In this document: piece by piece, positions 1 to 9,680 of the stretch
How positions within the stretch are numbered: the first letter of the stretch is position 1
Layout of the letters: the number at the start of each line of letters is the position of its first letter
Origin: Lachnospiraceae bacterium
Lineage (GTDB): Bacteria > Bacillota > Clostridia > Lachnospirales > Lachnospiraceae
Assembly: GCA_902363135.1 (NCBI GenBank)
Contig: CABIZF010000003.1
Span: forward strand, 124,001 to 188,000
DNA: 64,000 nt
Direction of reading: 5' to 3'
Program-made: the position numbers and the translations under genes
Notes under the pieces: model-generated
What the model saw: the letters and a program-made list of their open reading frames with translations, nothing else
Told to the model about the DNA's origin: nothing
Database searches by the model: none

Positions 1-141
1 GATTGCCGCGAACACCCCGCCCTGCTCTGCTTTCCGGCTGTCCGTCGTGATCGAGATCGCTTCCTTTTTGATATCCTCCGGATTTCCAATGTATACGCCA
101 TGGCACGCCTCTGCCATCGCCTGTAAAGTCATATACTTCAT
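1..141 (-). CDS. murF: MurF, UDP-N-acetylmuramoyl-tripeptide--D-Ala-D-Ala ligase (5' end only)
   Basis: Only the first 47 codons are inside the window; the gene continues past the left edge. The translation begins MKYMTLQAMAEA and has an early DSRKAEQGGVFAA stretch, which matches the N-terminal substrate-binding domain of Mur ligases of the MurF type. MurF adds the D-Ala-D-Ala dipeptide to the UDP-MurNAc tripeptide in the cytoplasm. The start codon overlaps the ddl stop as ATGA, so the two are translationally coupled. The neighbour Ddl makes exactly the dipeptide that MurF uses, which supports the call. MurE-type ligases share the fold, so the evidence is the N-terminal pattern plus context. 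Confidence 0.8.
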   Translation of the reverse strand, partial: MKYMTLQAMAEACHGVYIGNPEDIKKEAISITTDSRKAEQGGVFAAI

Positions 142-1190
142 CTCTTCTGCCCTCTCGCCTTCATGGATACTTCAATCAGAAGCTCACAGAGCTCCGGAAA
201 TGCGATCCCGACCGCTGCCGCCTCCTGCGGAAGCAGACTCGTCGGTGTCATGCCGGGAAGCGTGTTTGCCTCAAGGCAGTACATCCGCCCCTGTTCATCC
301 ATCATAAAATCCATCCTGCCATAACCGGACAGCTGCAGCGCCTCATATGCTTTCACCGCATAGGACTGCATCTGCTCTGTCTGCTCCTTTGAAAGCTCCG
401 CCGGACAGGTCTCGATGGTCGCACCCGCCGTATATTTATTCTGGTAGTCATAAAATCCTTCCACCGGAGCGATCTCAATGATCGGATACGCCTTTCCGTC
501 AATGACCCCGGCAGAAAACTCCCGGCCATGAATATAAGCTTCCACAATCACCTCATTTTCATAGCTAAAGGCAGCCGAAAGTGCTTCCTGATACTCCTCT
601 TCGGTATGAGCAATCGTCACTCCGACGCTTGAACCGCCGCAGCACGGCTTCACAATACACGGAAGTCCTACACCATTTTCCGCTGCCGCAAGACGCGGAT
701 TTTCTTTTTTCAATGCGATTCCGGATGCCGTCGGTACGCCGTATGCCTGAAACAGACGCCTGGAAATATTTTTATCCATCGCCATCGCACTTCCAAGGTG
801 CCCTGATCCTGTATACGGGATACGCAGCAGATCAAAGGCAGCCTGTACCGTACCGCCTTCTCCGTCTGCACCGTGCAGCGCCAGAAATACGATATCCGCC
901 AGCTTACAGAGCTTCAGCACATTCGGGCCAAAAAATTCCCGTCCGGATTTTTTTATTTCTTCGATTTCTTCACTCATACTGCGCATATAATCAGCCGCCG
1001 AGGCGACATCATACTCCTTTGGAAAGCAGTCCTCTGTACACTCCGATGCCACACGTGCATCTCCGCAAAAGACATCGACCAGAATCGCCCGGTGCCCCTT
1101 CTTTCGCAGTGCCTGGCACACGCCGGTTCCCGATACGATCGACACCTCCCGTTCTGGGCTGATTCCTCCGGCCAAAACTACGATATTCAT
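138..1190 (-). CDS. ddl: D-alanine--D-alanine ligase
   Basis: An ATP-grasp enzyme joining two D-alanines for peptidoglycan precursors. The protein starts MNIVVLAGGISPEREVS, the usual Ddl N-terminus. It contains FLALHGADGEGG, the glycine-rich KPCCGGSSVGV substrate loop, and the metal-site stretch YCLEANTLPGMT near the C-terminus. Length (350 aa) is normal. An upstream GTG-started extension is possible, but a GAGGAGG ribosome site lies 6 nt before the ATG at 1190, so that start is preferred. The ribosome site overlaps the stop of the L,D-transpeptidase gene, and the stop overlaps murF as ATGA, giving a tight wall-synthesis operon. Confidence 0.95.
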   Translation of the reverse strand: MNIVVLAGGISPEREVSIVSGTGVCQALRKKGHRAILVDVFCGDARVASECTEDCFPKEYDVASAADYMRSMSEEIEEIKKSGREFFGPNVLKLCKLADIVFLALHGADGEGGTVQAAFDLLRIPYTGSGHLGSAMAMDKNISRRLFQAYGVPTASGIALKKENPRLAAAENGVGLPCIVKPCCGGSSVGVTIAHTEEEYQEALSAAFSYENEVIVEAYIHGREFSAGVIDGKAYPIIEIAPVEGFYDYQNKYTAGATIETCPAELSKEQTEQMQSYAVKAYEALQLSGYGRMDFMMDEQGRMYCLEANTLPGMTPTSLLPQEAAAVGIAFPELCELLIEVSMKARGQKR

Positions 1191-1201
1191 ATTCATCCTC
1201 C

Positions 1202-2818
1202 TCACTGAATGATCACGTCCTGCAGATCTTCTCCGGTATACGGAACTCCGTTCTCTGTCACACCGGATGTACTGCCTCCATCAATAATGACGATATCACC
1301 CTGCAACGTACCGGCATTTCCGGCGTCACTTCCATTATTTCCATTTGCTTCTGTATTTCCCTGATTTCCCTGGCTTCCTCCACCGGAAGCCCCATCGATT
1401 GTCTCCTGTGCATAACCGTAATTGATTCCGGAACTGTAGCACACAATCGGAATGCCGACCTCTATATTCTGATAGATTACGGCTACCTTCGCCGTCGGCG
1501 TATTGATACAGCCGTGTGAGCCGGAAGTCTGGTAAATATCACCTCCGTACACACTGCGCCAGCTGTCCGCATCATGAATCCCTACCCCGCCGTAAAACGG
1601 CATCCAGTAATCGACCGGCGTGCTGTAGCCCTCCCCCTTTAACGTCTCGTGCTCCGATTTTCCCACAAGGCAGAAAATCCCCTCCGGGGAGGCATTCCCG
1701 GCGCTGACGTTGCCGGTGACAACCGCCGTCTCCACAAGCAGCGCACCATCTTTATAAAACCACAGCCGCTGATTTGTATAATCGATCTCCACATACGTAT
1801 TGCCAAGGTCATTGTCTCCGCGCGACCCGGCAGACTCATACCAGACCGGCGTGCGTGTCGCAGATTCGCCAAGCATCAGCTGATTGTACAACGCTTCCGT
1901 CTCTGCCTCCCGGTTCATCTGCCATCCATACGTCTGAGCCGTCACATAAACGGTCTCACCGCGTGAGGTCACAAACGGTTCGCTTTTTCCGATCGTATCA
2001 TACCGATCTGCCAGCGCGTTGACCCAGGCACTCACTGCGCTGCGGTCAATCACCGGCTGTCCGTCCTCATTTAAGGAAAACCAGCCTGCAGTCGTTGCCG
2101 CGTCCAGTACCTCCGTGACACCTCCGCCCATATCATAGGTTACGGTGACGGAGCTGTATTTATTCATAATCGCAGCCTGCGCCTTCAGACTGCCGTCTGT
2201 GGCTCTGACCGCCGGTGTGGCATAGCAGCCGCTCGCATCCAGATCTACCTCTGTATAACCCGACTCAACAGCCTCCTGCAGTGCTTTGTCCACCTTCTGG
2301 ATATCCAGAGTATTTCCCTCTTCCTCCGGGATGATGACATACTGCCCGGCCTGTAATGCAAGATGTGCATCCTTGGGAGCAGTCATCTCGTCTGTCTTCA
2401 GGCAGTCAAGCTTTGCCTCCACATGCTGCAGCAGCGCCTTGTCATAGGAGGTCGACACCTCCATCGTATAAGCATCTCCTGATCCAAAATATTTTGGCAG
2501 CCATGCCATCGCATTTTGCTGGTCCAGAAAGCTCTGAATCTCCTGATCCGCAACCAGCCGGTAACGGATGTCCTCACCGCGGATCGTCTCGGTCTTTCCT
2601 TCGCGCGTCTTTACCGTCAGCGTATAATTTTCCACAGAGGCTGCCAGACGCTCCTTTGCCTCCTCTGCCGTCAGATCCGAGACATCCGTCCCATTGATCG
2701 TCGCGTGTTCAAGAAAATGGGTCCGATAATAAAATCCGATGCCCGCGTACATGCCAAGCACAATCAGCAGCAGCATGACCGCGCCGGCCAGCACAATCCC
2801 TGTCCGTCGTTTTCTCAT
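1202..2818 (-). CDS. L,D-transpeptidase (YkuD family) with peptidoglycan-binding domains
   Basis: A 538-aa membrane-anchored wall cross-linking enzyme. A basic N-terminus precedes one hydrophobic segment (residues about 7-30). Next comes a long extracytoplasmic region resembling the PG_binding_4 domain, then the YkuD domain, with the catalytic-cysteine motif SHGCINTP near residue 430 and an upstream GIHDA histidine segment. The C-terminus is a low-complexity Gly/Asn/Ser tail followed by a short conserved-looking end. YkuD enzymes make 3-3 cross-links between meso-DAP residues. The start at 2818 is preferred because AAAAGGA sits 8 nt before it; the upstream ATG overlaps that site. It is followed directly by ddl and murF. 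Confidence 0.9.
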   Translation of the reverse strand: MRKRRTGIVLAGAVMLLLIVLGMYAGIGFYYRTHFLEHATINGTDVSDLTAEEAKERLAASVENYTLTVKTREGKTETIRGEDIRYRLVADQEIQSFLDQQNAMAWLPKYFGSGDAYTMEVSTSYDKALLQHVEAKLDCLKTDEMTAPKDAHLALQAGQYVIIPEEEGNTLDIQKVDKALQEAVESGYTEVDLDASGCYATPAVRATDGSLKAQAAIMNKYSSVTVTYDMGGGVTEVLDAATTAGWFSLNEDGQPVIDRSAVSAWVNALADRYDTIGKSEPFVTSRGETVYVTAQTYGWQMNREAETEALYNQLMLGESATRTPVWYESAGSRGDNDLGNTYVEIDYTNQRLWFYKDGALLVETAVVTGNVSAGNASPEGIFCLVGKSEHETLKGEGYSTPVDYWMPFYGGVGIHDADSWRSVYGGDIYQTSGSHGCINTPTAKVAVIYQNIEVGIPIVCYSSGINYGYAQETIDGASGGGSQGNQGNTEANGNNGSDAGNAGTLQGDIVIIDGGSTSGVTENGVPYTGEDLQDVIIQ

Positions 2819-2870
2819 CGCTCTCATCCTTTTCTTCTGTATGCACTCTCAGAACCTTTTTGCTCTCACC

Positions 2871-5261
2871 TTATCCTCGCATCTCCTCCGAAGAAGAGAC
2901 TCTCCGATAGACTGCTGCCGCTGTACCAGGCAGCTTTACATGAATCGTACCCGACTCTACTTTGCAGTAAACCTTACGTCTGAGCTTTTCCGTCTCCGCC
3001 GGTACCGCCCATGCAGACAGCTCATTTTCACATCCCGGACTGTGCAGCCACCCGGCCTGCTCCCCTGCCCTGTGTCCGATCCAGTTGCCATCCGTTCGCG
3101 TACTCTCCTCCGTCCATATTCCATTTTCGGACGTCTCCGGCGCCAACTCGCCCGCATCGTTTCCGGAAAGCCATGTATAGGTGCCGGACATAACATCTTC
3201 CGGCATCCAGAATGCATCCTGGTTCTCCCAGTCACGTCGGCTACCGTCTACGGAAAATCCATTTTTATCTGAATAAAAAATGCGTTCCAGCCTTCCTTCC
3301 CGGCCGATACCTGCCATCCAGACCGGTACCTTCAGCTCCCGCTCCTCGTCATTATTATTAAACAGGACTATGATCTGCTCGCTTCTCGTAAAACGTGCAT
3401 AGCCAAGACAGTTGTAATCAGTAAGCAAAAACTGCAGCGAACCGGTCTTTAACACCGGATTGATCCGGTGCATCCGGATCGCAGCCTTGTGGAACGCCAG
3501 CATCTGCCGGTCCTCATGGCCCCATGGATACGTCCTGCGGTTGTCCGGATCCGTAAAGCCACAGACGCCTACCTCATCTCCGTAGTAAACCGTCGGTGCC
3601 CCCGGCCATGTCATCTGCATGACGACCGCCTCGCGCATCACCTCCGGGCGCACATTTTCGCTCGCCGCATTACTGCCAAGATGCTCCACACGTCCGACGT
3701 GATGATTCGTACGCGTCAGAAAGCGGGAATGATCGTGATTCGAAAGCTCGTTCATAGCCACCTGCAGGGACGGCCCGAGGAAGGATGCCATATGATACAC
3801 CATTGCTCCTTTGAAGCTGTCCGCATTGCCAAGCATCCCCTGCTGGTAATCATCGCTGTGCTTTTCCATACCGGTAAAAAACCAGGTAAGCGGCTCCATA
3901 AAAGCGTCGTAGTTCATGACAGTATCCCACTGATCGCCATGCAGCCAGCTTCCCGCATCCCCATAGTGCTCTGCCAAAATAATCGCATCCGGGTTTGCCT
4001 CTTTGACCACCTTCCGGAATTTTCTCCAGAATTCATGGTTGTACTCCTGACTCTGTCCAAGGTCTGCCGCCACGTCCAGTCTCCAGCCATCCACATTAAA
4101 CGGCGGGGAGACCCATTTTGCCGCAATGTGCAGTATGTATTCTTCCAGCTTTGGCGAAGACTCATAGTTCAGCTTCGGCAGGGTATCATGCCCCCACCAT
4201 CCGTCATAAAATGAATTGTACGGCCACTCATGCTCATTGTGGAATTTGAAAAAGGAGCGGTATGGGCTGTCCTGTGAGACATAGGCTCCTGGCTCATAGC
4301 CCTCCTGGTTTTCATAAATACGCTCACGGTCCATCCACTTATTAAAGGAACCACAGTGATTAAACACACCGTCCAGAATGACCCGCATGCCACGCCGGTG
4401 CAGCTCTTCGACCAGACGGATAAAGAGCTGATTCGATGCTTCCAGGTTCGCCTTGTCCGTCACGCGCGTGATATACCGGGATGCATATTTATTCTCCGTC
4501 TCCCAGTCTTTCATCAACTCACCATCATTTTTGACGATCTTTCCAAAATGAGGATCGATATAATCATAGTCCTGAATATCGTATTTGTGATTAGATGGCG
4601 ATACAAAAAGCGGGTTGAAATAGATGACCTCCACACCGAGCTCCTGAAGATAATCGAGCTTATCCAGCACGCCCTGCAGATCGCCGCCGTAAAATTCCCG
4701 GATGCCCATGCGCACGGCCGGCAGCTTATCCCAGTCCTTCACTCGTGTTGTCCCATCCCCGATATAAAAGTATTCGCGGTTCTCCACATCGTTTGTCAGA
4801 TCACCATTAAAAAAGCGGTCGGTAAATATCTGGTACATGACCGCGCCCTTCGCCCACTTCGGAGTAGAAAAGCCCGGAACGATACAAAACGAACGGCTCT
4901 GCTGCAGGTCACGTGAGACACCGAGCTTGTTATAGAAGCAACGCGCCTTTCCGGCCCGGACATCAAAATAATAATAGAGCGGCTCATCCGTCAGAGTCAC
5001 CTCAACGCTATAATAATCAAAAGTCTCCTCACTTTCCGTCAGCTGCATCTCCTTTTTCAGAGCGCCACTGATAAAATAGACCCGGTCCACGTTATCCTTC
5101 CACGTCCGGAAACGAATCGTCACCGTCTCCCCGCACTTTGGTTCCATCGGTGAAACATAGTTTTCGGTCTCATCCGAAAAAAGAGCATCCGTTCGAAAGA
5201 CCGGACGCATCCAGATGATATATTGTAATGTCTGCATCATTGATCGAAACTGGCTGTCCAT
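2871..5261 (-). CDS. GH13 alpha-amylase / neopullulanase-like glucanohydrolase
   Basis: A 796-aa alpha-glucan hydrolase with no signal peptide, so probably cytoplasmic, acting on imported maltodextrins. Residues about 25-125 resemble a CBM34-type N-terminal domain; the GH13 barrel follows (VMYQIFTDRFFNGD, DGVFNHCG). The three catalytic carboxylates are visible: the nucleophile in GWRLDVAADLG, the acid in ILAEHYGDAG, and the third Asp in LSNHDHSRF. A long insertion carries KWMDRERIYENQEGYEPGAY between the second conserved region and the nucleophile. The start MDSQFRS is chosen because AAGGAT precedes it; an in-frame ATG 42 nt upstream lacks one. Exact specificity (neopullulanase, cyclomaltodextrinase or maltogenic amylase) is not resolved. 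Confidence 0.88.
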   Translation of the reverse strand: MDSQFRSMMQTLQYIIWMRPVFRTDALFSDETENYVSPMEPKCGETVTIRFRTWKDNVDRVYFISGALKKEMQLTESEETFDYYSVEVTLTDEPLYYYFDVRAGKARCFYNKLGVSRDLQQSRSFCIVPGFSTPKWAKGAVMYQIFTDRFFNGDLTNDVENREYFYIGDGTTRVKDWDKLPAVRMGIREFYGGDLQGVLDKLDYLQELGVEVIYFNPLFVSPSNHKYDIQDYDYIDPHFGKIVKNDGELMKDWETENKYASRYITRVTDKANLEASNQLFIRLVEELHRRGMRVILDGVFNHCGSFNKWMDRERIYENQEGYEPGAYVSQDSPYRSFFKFHNEHEWPYNSFYDGWWGHDTLPKLNYESSPKLEEYILHIAAKWVSPPFNVDGWRLDVAADLGQSQEYNHEFWRKFRKVVKEANPDAIILAEHYGDAGSWLHGDQWDTVMNYDAFMEPLTWFFTGMEKHSDDYQQGMLGNADSFKGAMVYHMASFLGPSLQVAMNELSNHDHSRFLTRTNHHVGRVEHLGSNAASENVRPEVMREAVVMQMTWPGAPTVYYGDEVGVCGFTDPDNRRTYPWGHEDRQMLAFHKAAIRMHRINPVLKTGSLQFLLTDYNCLGYARFTRSEQIIVLFNNNDEERELKVPVWMAGIGREGRLERIFYSDKNGFSVDGSRRDWENQDAFWMPEDVMSGTYTWLSGNDAGELAPETSENGIWTEESTRTDGNWIGHRAGEQAGWLHSPGCENELSAWAVPAETEKLRRKVYCKVESGTIHVKLPGTAAAVYRRVSSSEEMRG

Positions 5262-5431
5262 GCTTTTATCCTTTCGTCCTTCATTTTGCAGACAGCTTCC
5301 CACAATCTGCTTCTCTGCTGCCCGCTGCCAAACATCCGCTTTGCCCCGGCTATGGCCTACTTTTCATTTTACCTTACTTTCCTCCAATGTACAACCTTAG
5401 AATCTGTAAAATCACTGTTTTTCCAGGTTTT

Positions 5432-5484
5432 GCTGCTCTTTTCCCGGTAACGAAAGAGAGCAGCCATCGCTGGCTGCTCTCTTT
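5432..5484 (-). promoter_or_regulatory. Alternative hairpins in the GH13 leader
   Basis: A perfect 14-bp inverted repeat (5453-5466 with 5471-5484, 4-nt loop) has a third partner, GCTGCTCTTTT at 5432-5442, which can also pair with the middle arm. The middle arm therefore has two mutually exclusive partners. No U-run follows either form, so this is not a standard intrinsic terminator; a regulatory or stability role is inference. Confidence 0.5.
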
Positions 5485-5553
5485 GGAGAAGGTATTTCTT
5501 CTAATGGGGTGTAGCAAAAACTATATAATGTATTGGGGGGTTTTACGAGTATT

Positions 5554-5562
5554 ATTATAGCA
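5554..5562 (-). promoter_or_regulatory. Extended -10 promoter for the GH13 gene
   Basis: Reading on the minus strand, TGCTATAAT gives a consensus -10 hexamer with the extended TGn element. No good -35 lies at 16-18 bp. Transcription from here would give a leader of about 285 nt before the GH13 start. Confidence 0.55.
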
Positions 5563-5775
5563 TCACTTCCAAAATCAGTGTGCACAAAGTTCACAAAAAT
5601 GGCTATCTGTTTTTGTGCATTTTTTTATTCGTTTCTTTATATCTGTTTCTACTGACAATCAAATTTTACAAGTTTTACAGTGATGCACACAAAGATTCCA
5701 GTTCTGAATTTTCAAACGGATATTCGCATCCACATCCCGTCGCTTAGTGCCCTGCGCACTTATAGCGGGGAATGC

Positions 5776-7587
5776 TTATCCGCGTTCAAACAATGCCTCA
5801 AACTCCTCGCGTCCGATCTTTTCCTTCTCCACAAGCAGCTTCGCACAATCGTGCAGTACCTGCTCATGCGTTTTGAGCATCGTCTGAGCTTTTTCGTGTG
5901 CGTCATCGATCAGGCGCTTGACTTCCTCATCTATGATCGAAGCAATCTCCTCACCGTAAGAGCGGGTATGTGCCAGATCCCTTCCGATAAACACCTGTCC
6001 GTCGTCATCGTCATAATTGATCAGTCCAAGGCGTTCAGACATACCGTAGCGCGTCACCATCGCGCGCGCCAGGGCGGTCGCCTGCTTGATATCCTGAGAA
6101 GCACCGGTCGTCACATCATGGAAAATCAGCTCTTCCGCAACGCGACCACCCAGATCCACGACGAGCTCCTGCATCATCCGTCCCTTTGTCTGGAACATCT
6201 CATCCTTCTCCGGCAACGGCATTGTATAGCCTGCCGCACCACGTCCGGTCGGAATAATCGAGATCGTGTGTACCGGTCCGACATCCGGAAGCAGATGGAA
6301 GAGGATCGCATGACCCGCCTCATGATAGGCTGTGATCTGCTTCTCCTTCTCGGAAATCACACGGCTCTTCTTCTCGGCACCAATACCTACCTTGATAAAT
6401 GCACGGTTAATATCCGACTGCTTCACATAAATACGCTTTTCCTTTGCTGCAAGAATCGCCGCCTCGTTCATCAGATTCTCCAGATCTGCGCCGGTAAATC
6501 CTGCTGTCGTGCGTGCAACCTCTTTCAGATCCACATCGTCGCCAAGCGGCTTTCCCTTCGCATGGACGAGCAATATCTCTTCTCGCCCCTTCACATCCGG
6601 CCGTCCGACTGCTACCTGACGGTCAAAACGTCCCGGCCGCAGGATCGCCGGATCCAGAATATCCACACGGTTCGTCGCTGCCATCACAATGATACCCTCA
6701 TTGACGCCAAATCCGTCCATCTCGACGAGCAGCTGATTCAGTGTCTGCTCCCGCTCATCATGTCCGCCACCCATGCCGGTGCCACGACGGCGCGCCACCG
6801 CATCGATCTCATCGATAAAGACGATACACGGCTGATGCTTTTTCGCCTCCTCAAAGAGGTCCCGCACACGGGAAGCACCGACACCGACAAACATCTCTAC
6901 AAAGTCTGAACCGGAAATACTAAAAAACGGCACTCCGGCCTCACCTGCAATCGCCTTCGCCAGCAAGGTCTTACCGGTACCCGGCGGTCCCACGAGGATG
7001 ACACCCTTCGGAATGCGTGCACCTACCTGGATAAATTTGGACGGCTCTTTTAAGAAATCAACGATCTCCTCAAGCTCCTCTTTCTCCTCCTGCAGCCCGG
7101 CTACGTCGTCGAAGGTCACACGCTTTGCATCCGGCGTAATCATACGTGCACGGCTCTTGCCAAAATTCATCATCTTGCTGTTGCCGCCCCCGGCCTGCCG
7201 GTTCATCATCGTAAAAACAAAGACCAGTACGATACCGATCAAAAGTGACGGCAGAATCGAAATCCAGACGCTGCTGCGCTCGACGTCCTCAATCTCCACG
7301 TCGATGCTCTCATGCTCCCGCAGCTCGGATTCTGCCTTTGTGATATCGGTCACATTAACATATTTTACATTGCCATCAGAAAGCAGCACTTTCAGGCTTC
7401 CGGTCGGCACCTCCTGGTTCGGCGTAATTTCGACCTTTACGACCTCCTCCTGCGTGATGGCTTCCTCCAACTGGTCATAGTTCCAGCTCTGGCTCGCCTC
7501 CAGACCGCCCCGGAAGTAGGTCAGAAGCAGCAGAATCAGAAGGACTACTATCAGATAAAATCCCAGTCCCTTTGCATTTCTGTTCAA
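5776..7587 (-). CDS. ftsH: ATP-dependent zinc metalloprotease FtsH
   Basis: A 603-aa membrane-bound AAA+ protease that degrades membrane and regulatory proteins. An N-terminal membrane segment (residues 8-24), a periplasm-facing domain and a second segment (about 108-127) are followed by the AAA module with Walker A GPPGTGKT (about residue 199), Walker B IVFIDEID and the second region of homology ([18 protein letters not shown]). The zinc site is HEAGH near residue 418. Length and order are typical. It is the last gene of the tilS-hpt-ftsH run, as in B. subtilis, with a 32-nt gap to hpt. Confidence 0.98.
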   Translation of the reverse strand: MNRNAKGLGFYLIVVLLILLLLTYFRGGLEASQSWNYDQLEEAITQEEVVKVEITPNQEVPTGSLKVLLSDGNVKYVNVTDITKAESELREHESIDVEIEDVERSSVWISILPSLLIGIVLVFVFTMMNRQAGGGNSKMMNFGKSRARMITPDAKRVTFDDVAGLQEEKEELEEIVDFLKEPSKFIQVGARIPKGVILVGPPGTGKTLLAKAIAGEAGVPFFSISGSDFVEMFVGVGASRVRDLFEEAKKHQPCIVFIDEIDAVARRRGTGMGGGHDEREQTLNQLLVEMDGFGVNEGIIVMAATNRVDILDPAILRPGRFDRQVAVGRPDVKGREEILLVHAKGKPLGDDVDLKEVARTTAGFTGADLENLMNEAAILAAKEKRIYVKQSDINRAFIKVGIGAEKKSRVISEKEKQITAYHEAGHAILFHLLPDVGPVHTISIIPTGRGAAGYTMPLPEKDEMFQTKGRMMQELVVDLGGRVAEELIFHDVTTGASQDIKQATALARAMVTRYGMSERLGLINYDDDDGQVFIGRDLAHTRSYGEEIASIIDEEVKRLIDDAHEKAQTMLKTHEQVLHDCAKLLVEKEKIGREEFEALFERG

Positions 7588-7619
7588 TCTGTTTTCTCCT
7601 TTCCCTGCATCTTATTCCT

Positions 7620-8156
7620 TTATTCCTGTTCGTTCTCAAACTCTACAATCCCGATAAACGGAAGGTTGCGGTATCTCTGCGCATAGTCCAGTCCGTAGCC
7701 AACCACAAACTCATCCGGAATATTGAAGCAGGTATAATCGACGTTGACATCCTTTACCCGGCGCTCCGGTTTGTCCAGCAGGGTACACAGACGCAGCGAC
7801 TGCGGATTGCGTTTGCCGAGAATATCGAGCAGATAGCTTAACGTCCGTCCGGAATCAATAATATCCTCAATAACCAGTACATTCTTGCCCTCGATTGACT
7901 CATCCAGATCTTTGATGATCTTTACGACACCGCTGGACTTCGTATCATTCCCGTAGCTGCTCACAGACATAAAGTCCATCGTCACAGGAACGGTGATCCG
8001 CTTTGCCAGCTCACAGGTGAAAAATACGCTTCCTTTCAGAATACAGATAAGATGCACTTCCTGTCCTGCATAATCACTGCTGATTTTCTGTGCAATCTCC
8101 TCAATCCGGGCATTTACCTTCTGCTCCGGCAAAAAAATCCTGACCTTTTCTTTCAT
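7620..8156 (-). CDS. hpt: Hypoxanthine phosphoribosyltransferase
   Basis: A 178-aa purine salvage enzyme converting hypoxanthine or guanine with PRPP to IMP or GMP. The PRPP-binding signature VLVIEDIIDSGRTLSYL lies at about residues 94-110, and the C-terminal FVVGYGLDYAQRYRNLP stretch matches bacterial HPRTs. The start overlaps the tilS stop as ATGA and has a GGAGGA ribosome site. Its place between tilS and ftsH is the standard Firmicutes arrangement. Confidence 0.97.
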   Translation of the reverse strand: MKEKVRIFLPEQKVNARIEEIAQKISSDYAGQEVHLICILKGSVFFTCELAKRITVPVTMDFMSVSSYGNDTKSSGVVKIIKDLDESIEGKNVLVIEDIIDSGRTLSYLLDILGKRNPQSLRLCTLLDKPERRVKDVNVDYTCFNIPDEFVVGYGLDYAQRYRNLPFIGIVEFENEQE

Positions 8157-9667
8157 TTTAGTTCCTCCTCAACGTGTATTTTCAATACCTTACCGGTATT
8201 TCCATTGATCTTTACCGCTTCGCTGATTCGCCATCCGATGATCCACAGGATGTGTGAGCCATCTGCGAGAAGCCAGAGCTGATCCCGCTGCTTTTGCGGA
8301 ATTTTTTCATCAATCATATAATCCTTCAGCTTCTTGCGCCCTCCCTGATCATTAATCACAAGGTAGTCCCCTGCGCGGCGTCTCCGGAAACAGGCATTAC
8401 AGTTTATTGTATCATAAGATAGCCATTTCGTATACTTTTTTTCTTGCAGAATTTCGGTTTGCGGCACCAGAGAAGGATCCAGCAGTTCACTTTTCACATG
8501 CAGCATTCCCACCTGCTGCTCCTTTCCCGCAAGAAGCAATATCTCCCCTTCTGTACCTTTATCCATCGCAGATAGTCCATTCGCAGCCCTCTGTGTCTTT
8601 GTATGTTGTACTTTCCCCGCCGGACGTCGGCCTTGCTGCTGATGCTCTGATGTTTCCTGCCAGAAACGTACCAGCGGACGCTTTTCCTGCGATTCACTGC
8701 CCGAAAAATCCATTCGGTCTGTGCGCTCGGCCCGCATCCCGCCAGGCAGTATACAGCACTTCCCGCACGGCTGTGAACAAAGCTTCTCCAACGCCTCCAG
8801 ATGTACGCTCCCGACATCCTTCAGTCCCATTCCATCGCGCAGCAGGCCGAGACAACGCTTTATAAGCTCTTTTTGCAAAAGCGGATGCTGCTTCCCGTAT
8901 CCGGTCAGTTCCAGATATACCACACCTCCGGCCTGCCGTATACAATCCTTCTCTGCCTCCCTGCACCGGATGTCAAGATAATCCTGTACCTCCTGCAGAC
9001 GCTCTGCCGCCTGTGCGATGTGGCTTACTGCCTGATCGTTCAGAGCCTGTGCAAGCATCGGCAGGATCTGCAGCCGGATCCGGTTTCGGGTGTAGTCACA
9101 GGACAGGTTCGTCCGATCTGTCCGCCAGCTCACACCCTCGTTTTTCAGAATCTGCTCGATCTCCTGTCTTCCCAAAAACAAAAGCGGCCGGATGATATTC
9201 CCCCGCACCGGCCGGATACCGCCTAGCCCCATAAGTCCGCTGCCGCGTGCCAGATTCCAGAGCACCGTCTCCGCCTGATCGTTCTCGTTGTGCGCCACCG
9301 CGATGCGATCCGCCTGAAGCTTCCGCGCCACCTTATAAAATGCCTCATACCGCAGAGACCGTGCGGCTTCCTCCACACTGAGATGCCGCTCCTTTGCCAC
9401 ACGCTTTGCATCCACTGATTCCAAATAAAACGGAACTTTAAGTGCTTCGCACAGCTTTCTCACGTACTGTGCATCCTCCAGGCTCTCTTCTCCGCGCAGC
9501 CCGTGTTCTACATGCACCACCGACAAAGAAAAATCCATCTGGCTTCGGTATCCGGCCAGCGTCACGAGCAGACAGACGGAATCCGCACCTCCGGACACCG
9601 CAGCCAGCACCCGCATCCCCGGCTGAATCATCTGGTATGCCTTAATTGTGTGAATAATTCTCTGCAT
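8153..9667 (-). CDS. tilS: tRNA(Ile)-lysidine synthase
   Basis: A 504-aa N-type ATP pyrophosphatase that converts C34 of tRNA-Ile(CAU) to lysidine, changing its decoding from AUG to AUA. The PP-loop SGGADS is at about residues 26-31. VEHGLRGEESLEDAQYV, HNENDQAETVLWNLARGSG and GVSWRTDRTNLSCDYTRNRIR are all family motifs. The C-terminal region (FRRRRAGDYL, GGRKKLKDYMIDEKIP) is the TilS C-terminal domain. A low-similarity segment around residues 320-390 between these domains is unusually Gln/Arg/Lys-rich. It ends in an ATGA overlap with hpt and starts 13 nt after the SpoIIE-like gene. Confidence 0.96.
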   Translation of the reverse strand: MQRIIHTIKAYQMIQPGMRVLAAVSGGADSVCLLVTLAGYRSQMDFSLSVVHVEHGLRGEESLEDAQYVRKLCEALKVPFYLESVDAKRVAKERHLSVEEAARSLRYEAFYKVARKLQADRIAVAHNENDQAETVLWNLARGSGLMGLGGIRPVRGNIIRPLLFLGRQEIEQILKNEGVSWRTDRTNLSCDYTRNRIRLQILPMLAQALNDQAVSHIAQAAERLQEVQDYLDIRCREAEKDCIRQAGGVVYLELTGYGKQHPLLQKELIKRCLGLLRDGMGLKDVGSVHLEALEKLCSQPCGKCCILPGGMRAERTDRMDFSGSESQEKRPLVRFWQETSEHQQQGRRPAGKVQHTKTQRAANGLSAMDKGTEGEILLLAGKEQQVGMLHVKSELLDPSLVPQTEILQEKKYTKWLSYDTINCNACFRRRRAGDYLVINDQGGRKKLKDYMIDEKIPQKQRDQLWLLADGSHILWIIGWRISEAVKINGNTGKVLKIHVEEELK

Positions 9668-9680
9668 GTTCTTTTCTCCT

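Larger units (their letters stand above)
5262..5775. other. Intergenic region upstream of the GH13 gene
   Basis: A 514-bp gap between ftsH (3' end) and the GH13 start. It holds an extended -10 promoter for the minus strand at 5554-5562 and a nested set of inverted segments at 5432-5484 in the presumed mRNA leader. The remaining part (about 5570-5775) is AT-rich with T-runs. No clear intrinsic terminator for ftsH was found. A 60-codon minus-strand ORF at 5412-5594 has no ribosome site and overlaps the promoter. Confidence 0.6.

Noticed and set aside
5412..5594. 60-codon minus-strand ORF upstream of the GH13 gene
   Set aside because: No ribosome site, no recognisable domain, and it overlaps the promoter and leader hairpins.
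5680..6909. Long plus-strand frame opposite ftsH
   Set aside because: Antisense shadow of ftsH codon use with no domain match; the same applies to 61751-63034 opposite GH36 and 45849-46889 opposite xylB.
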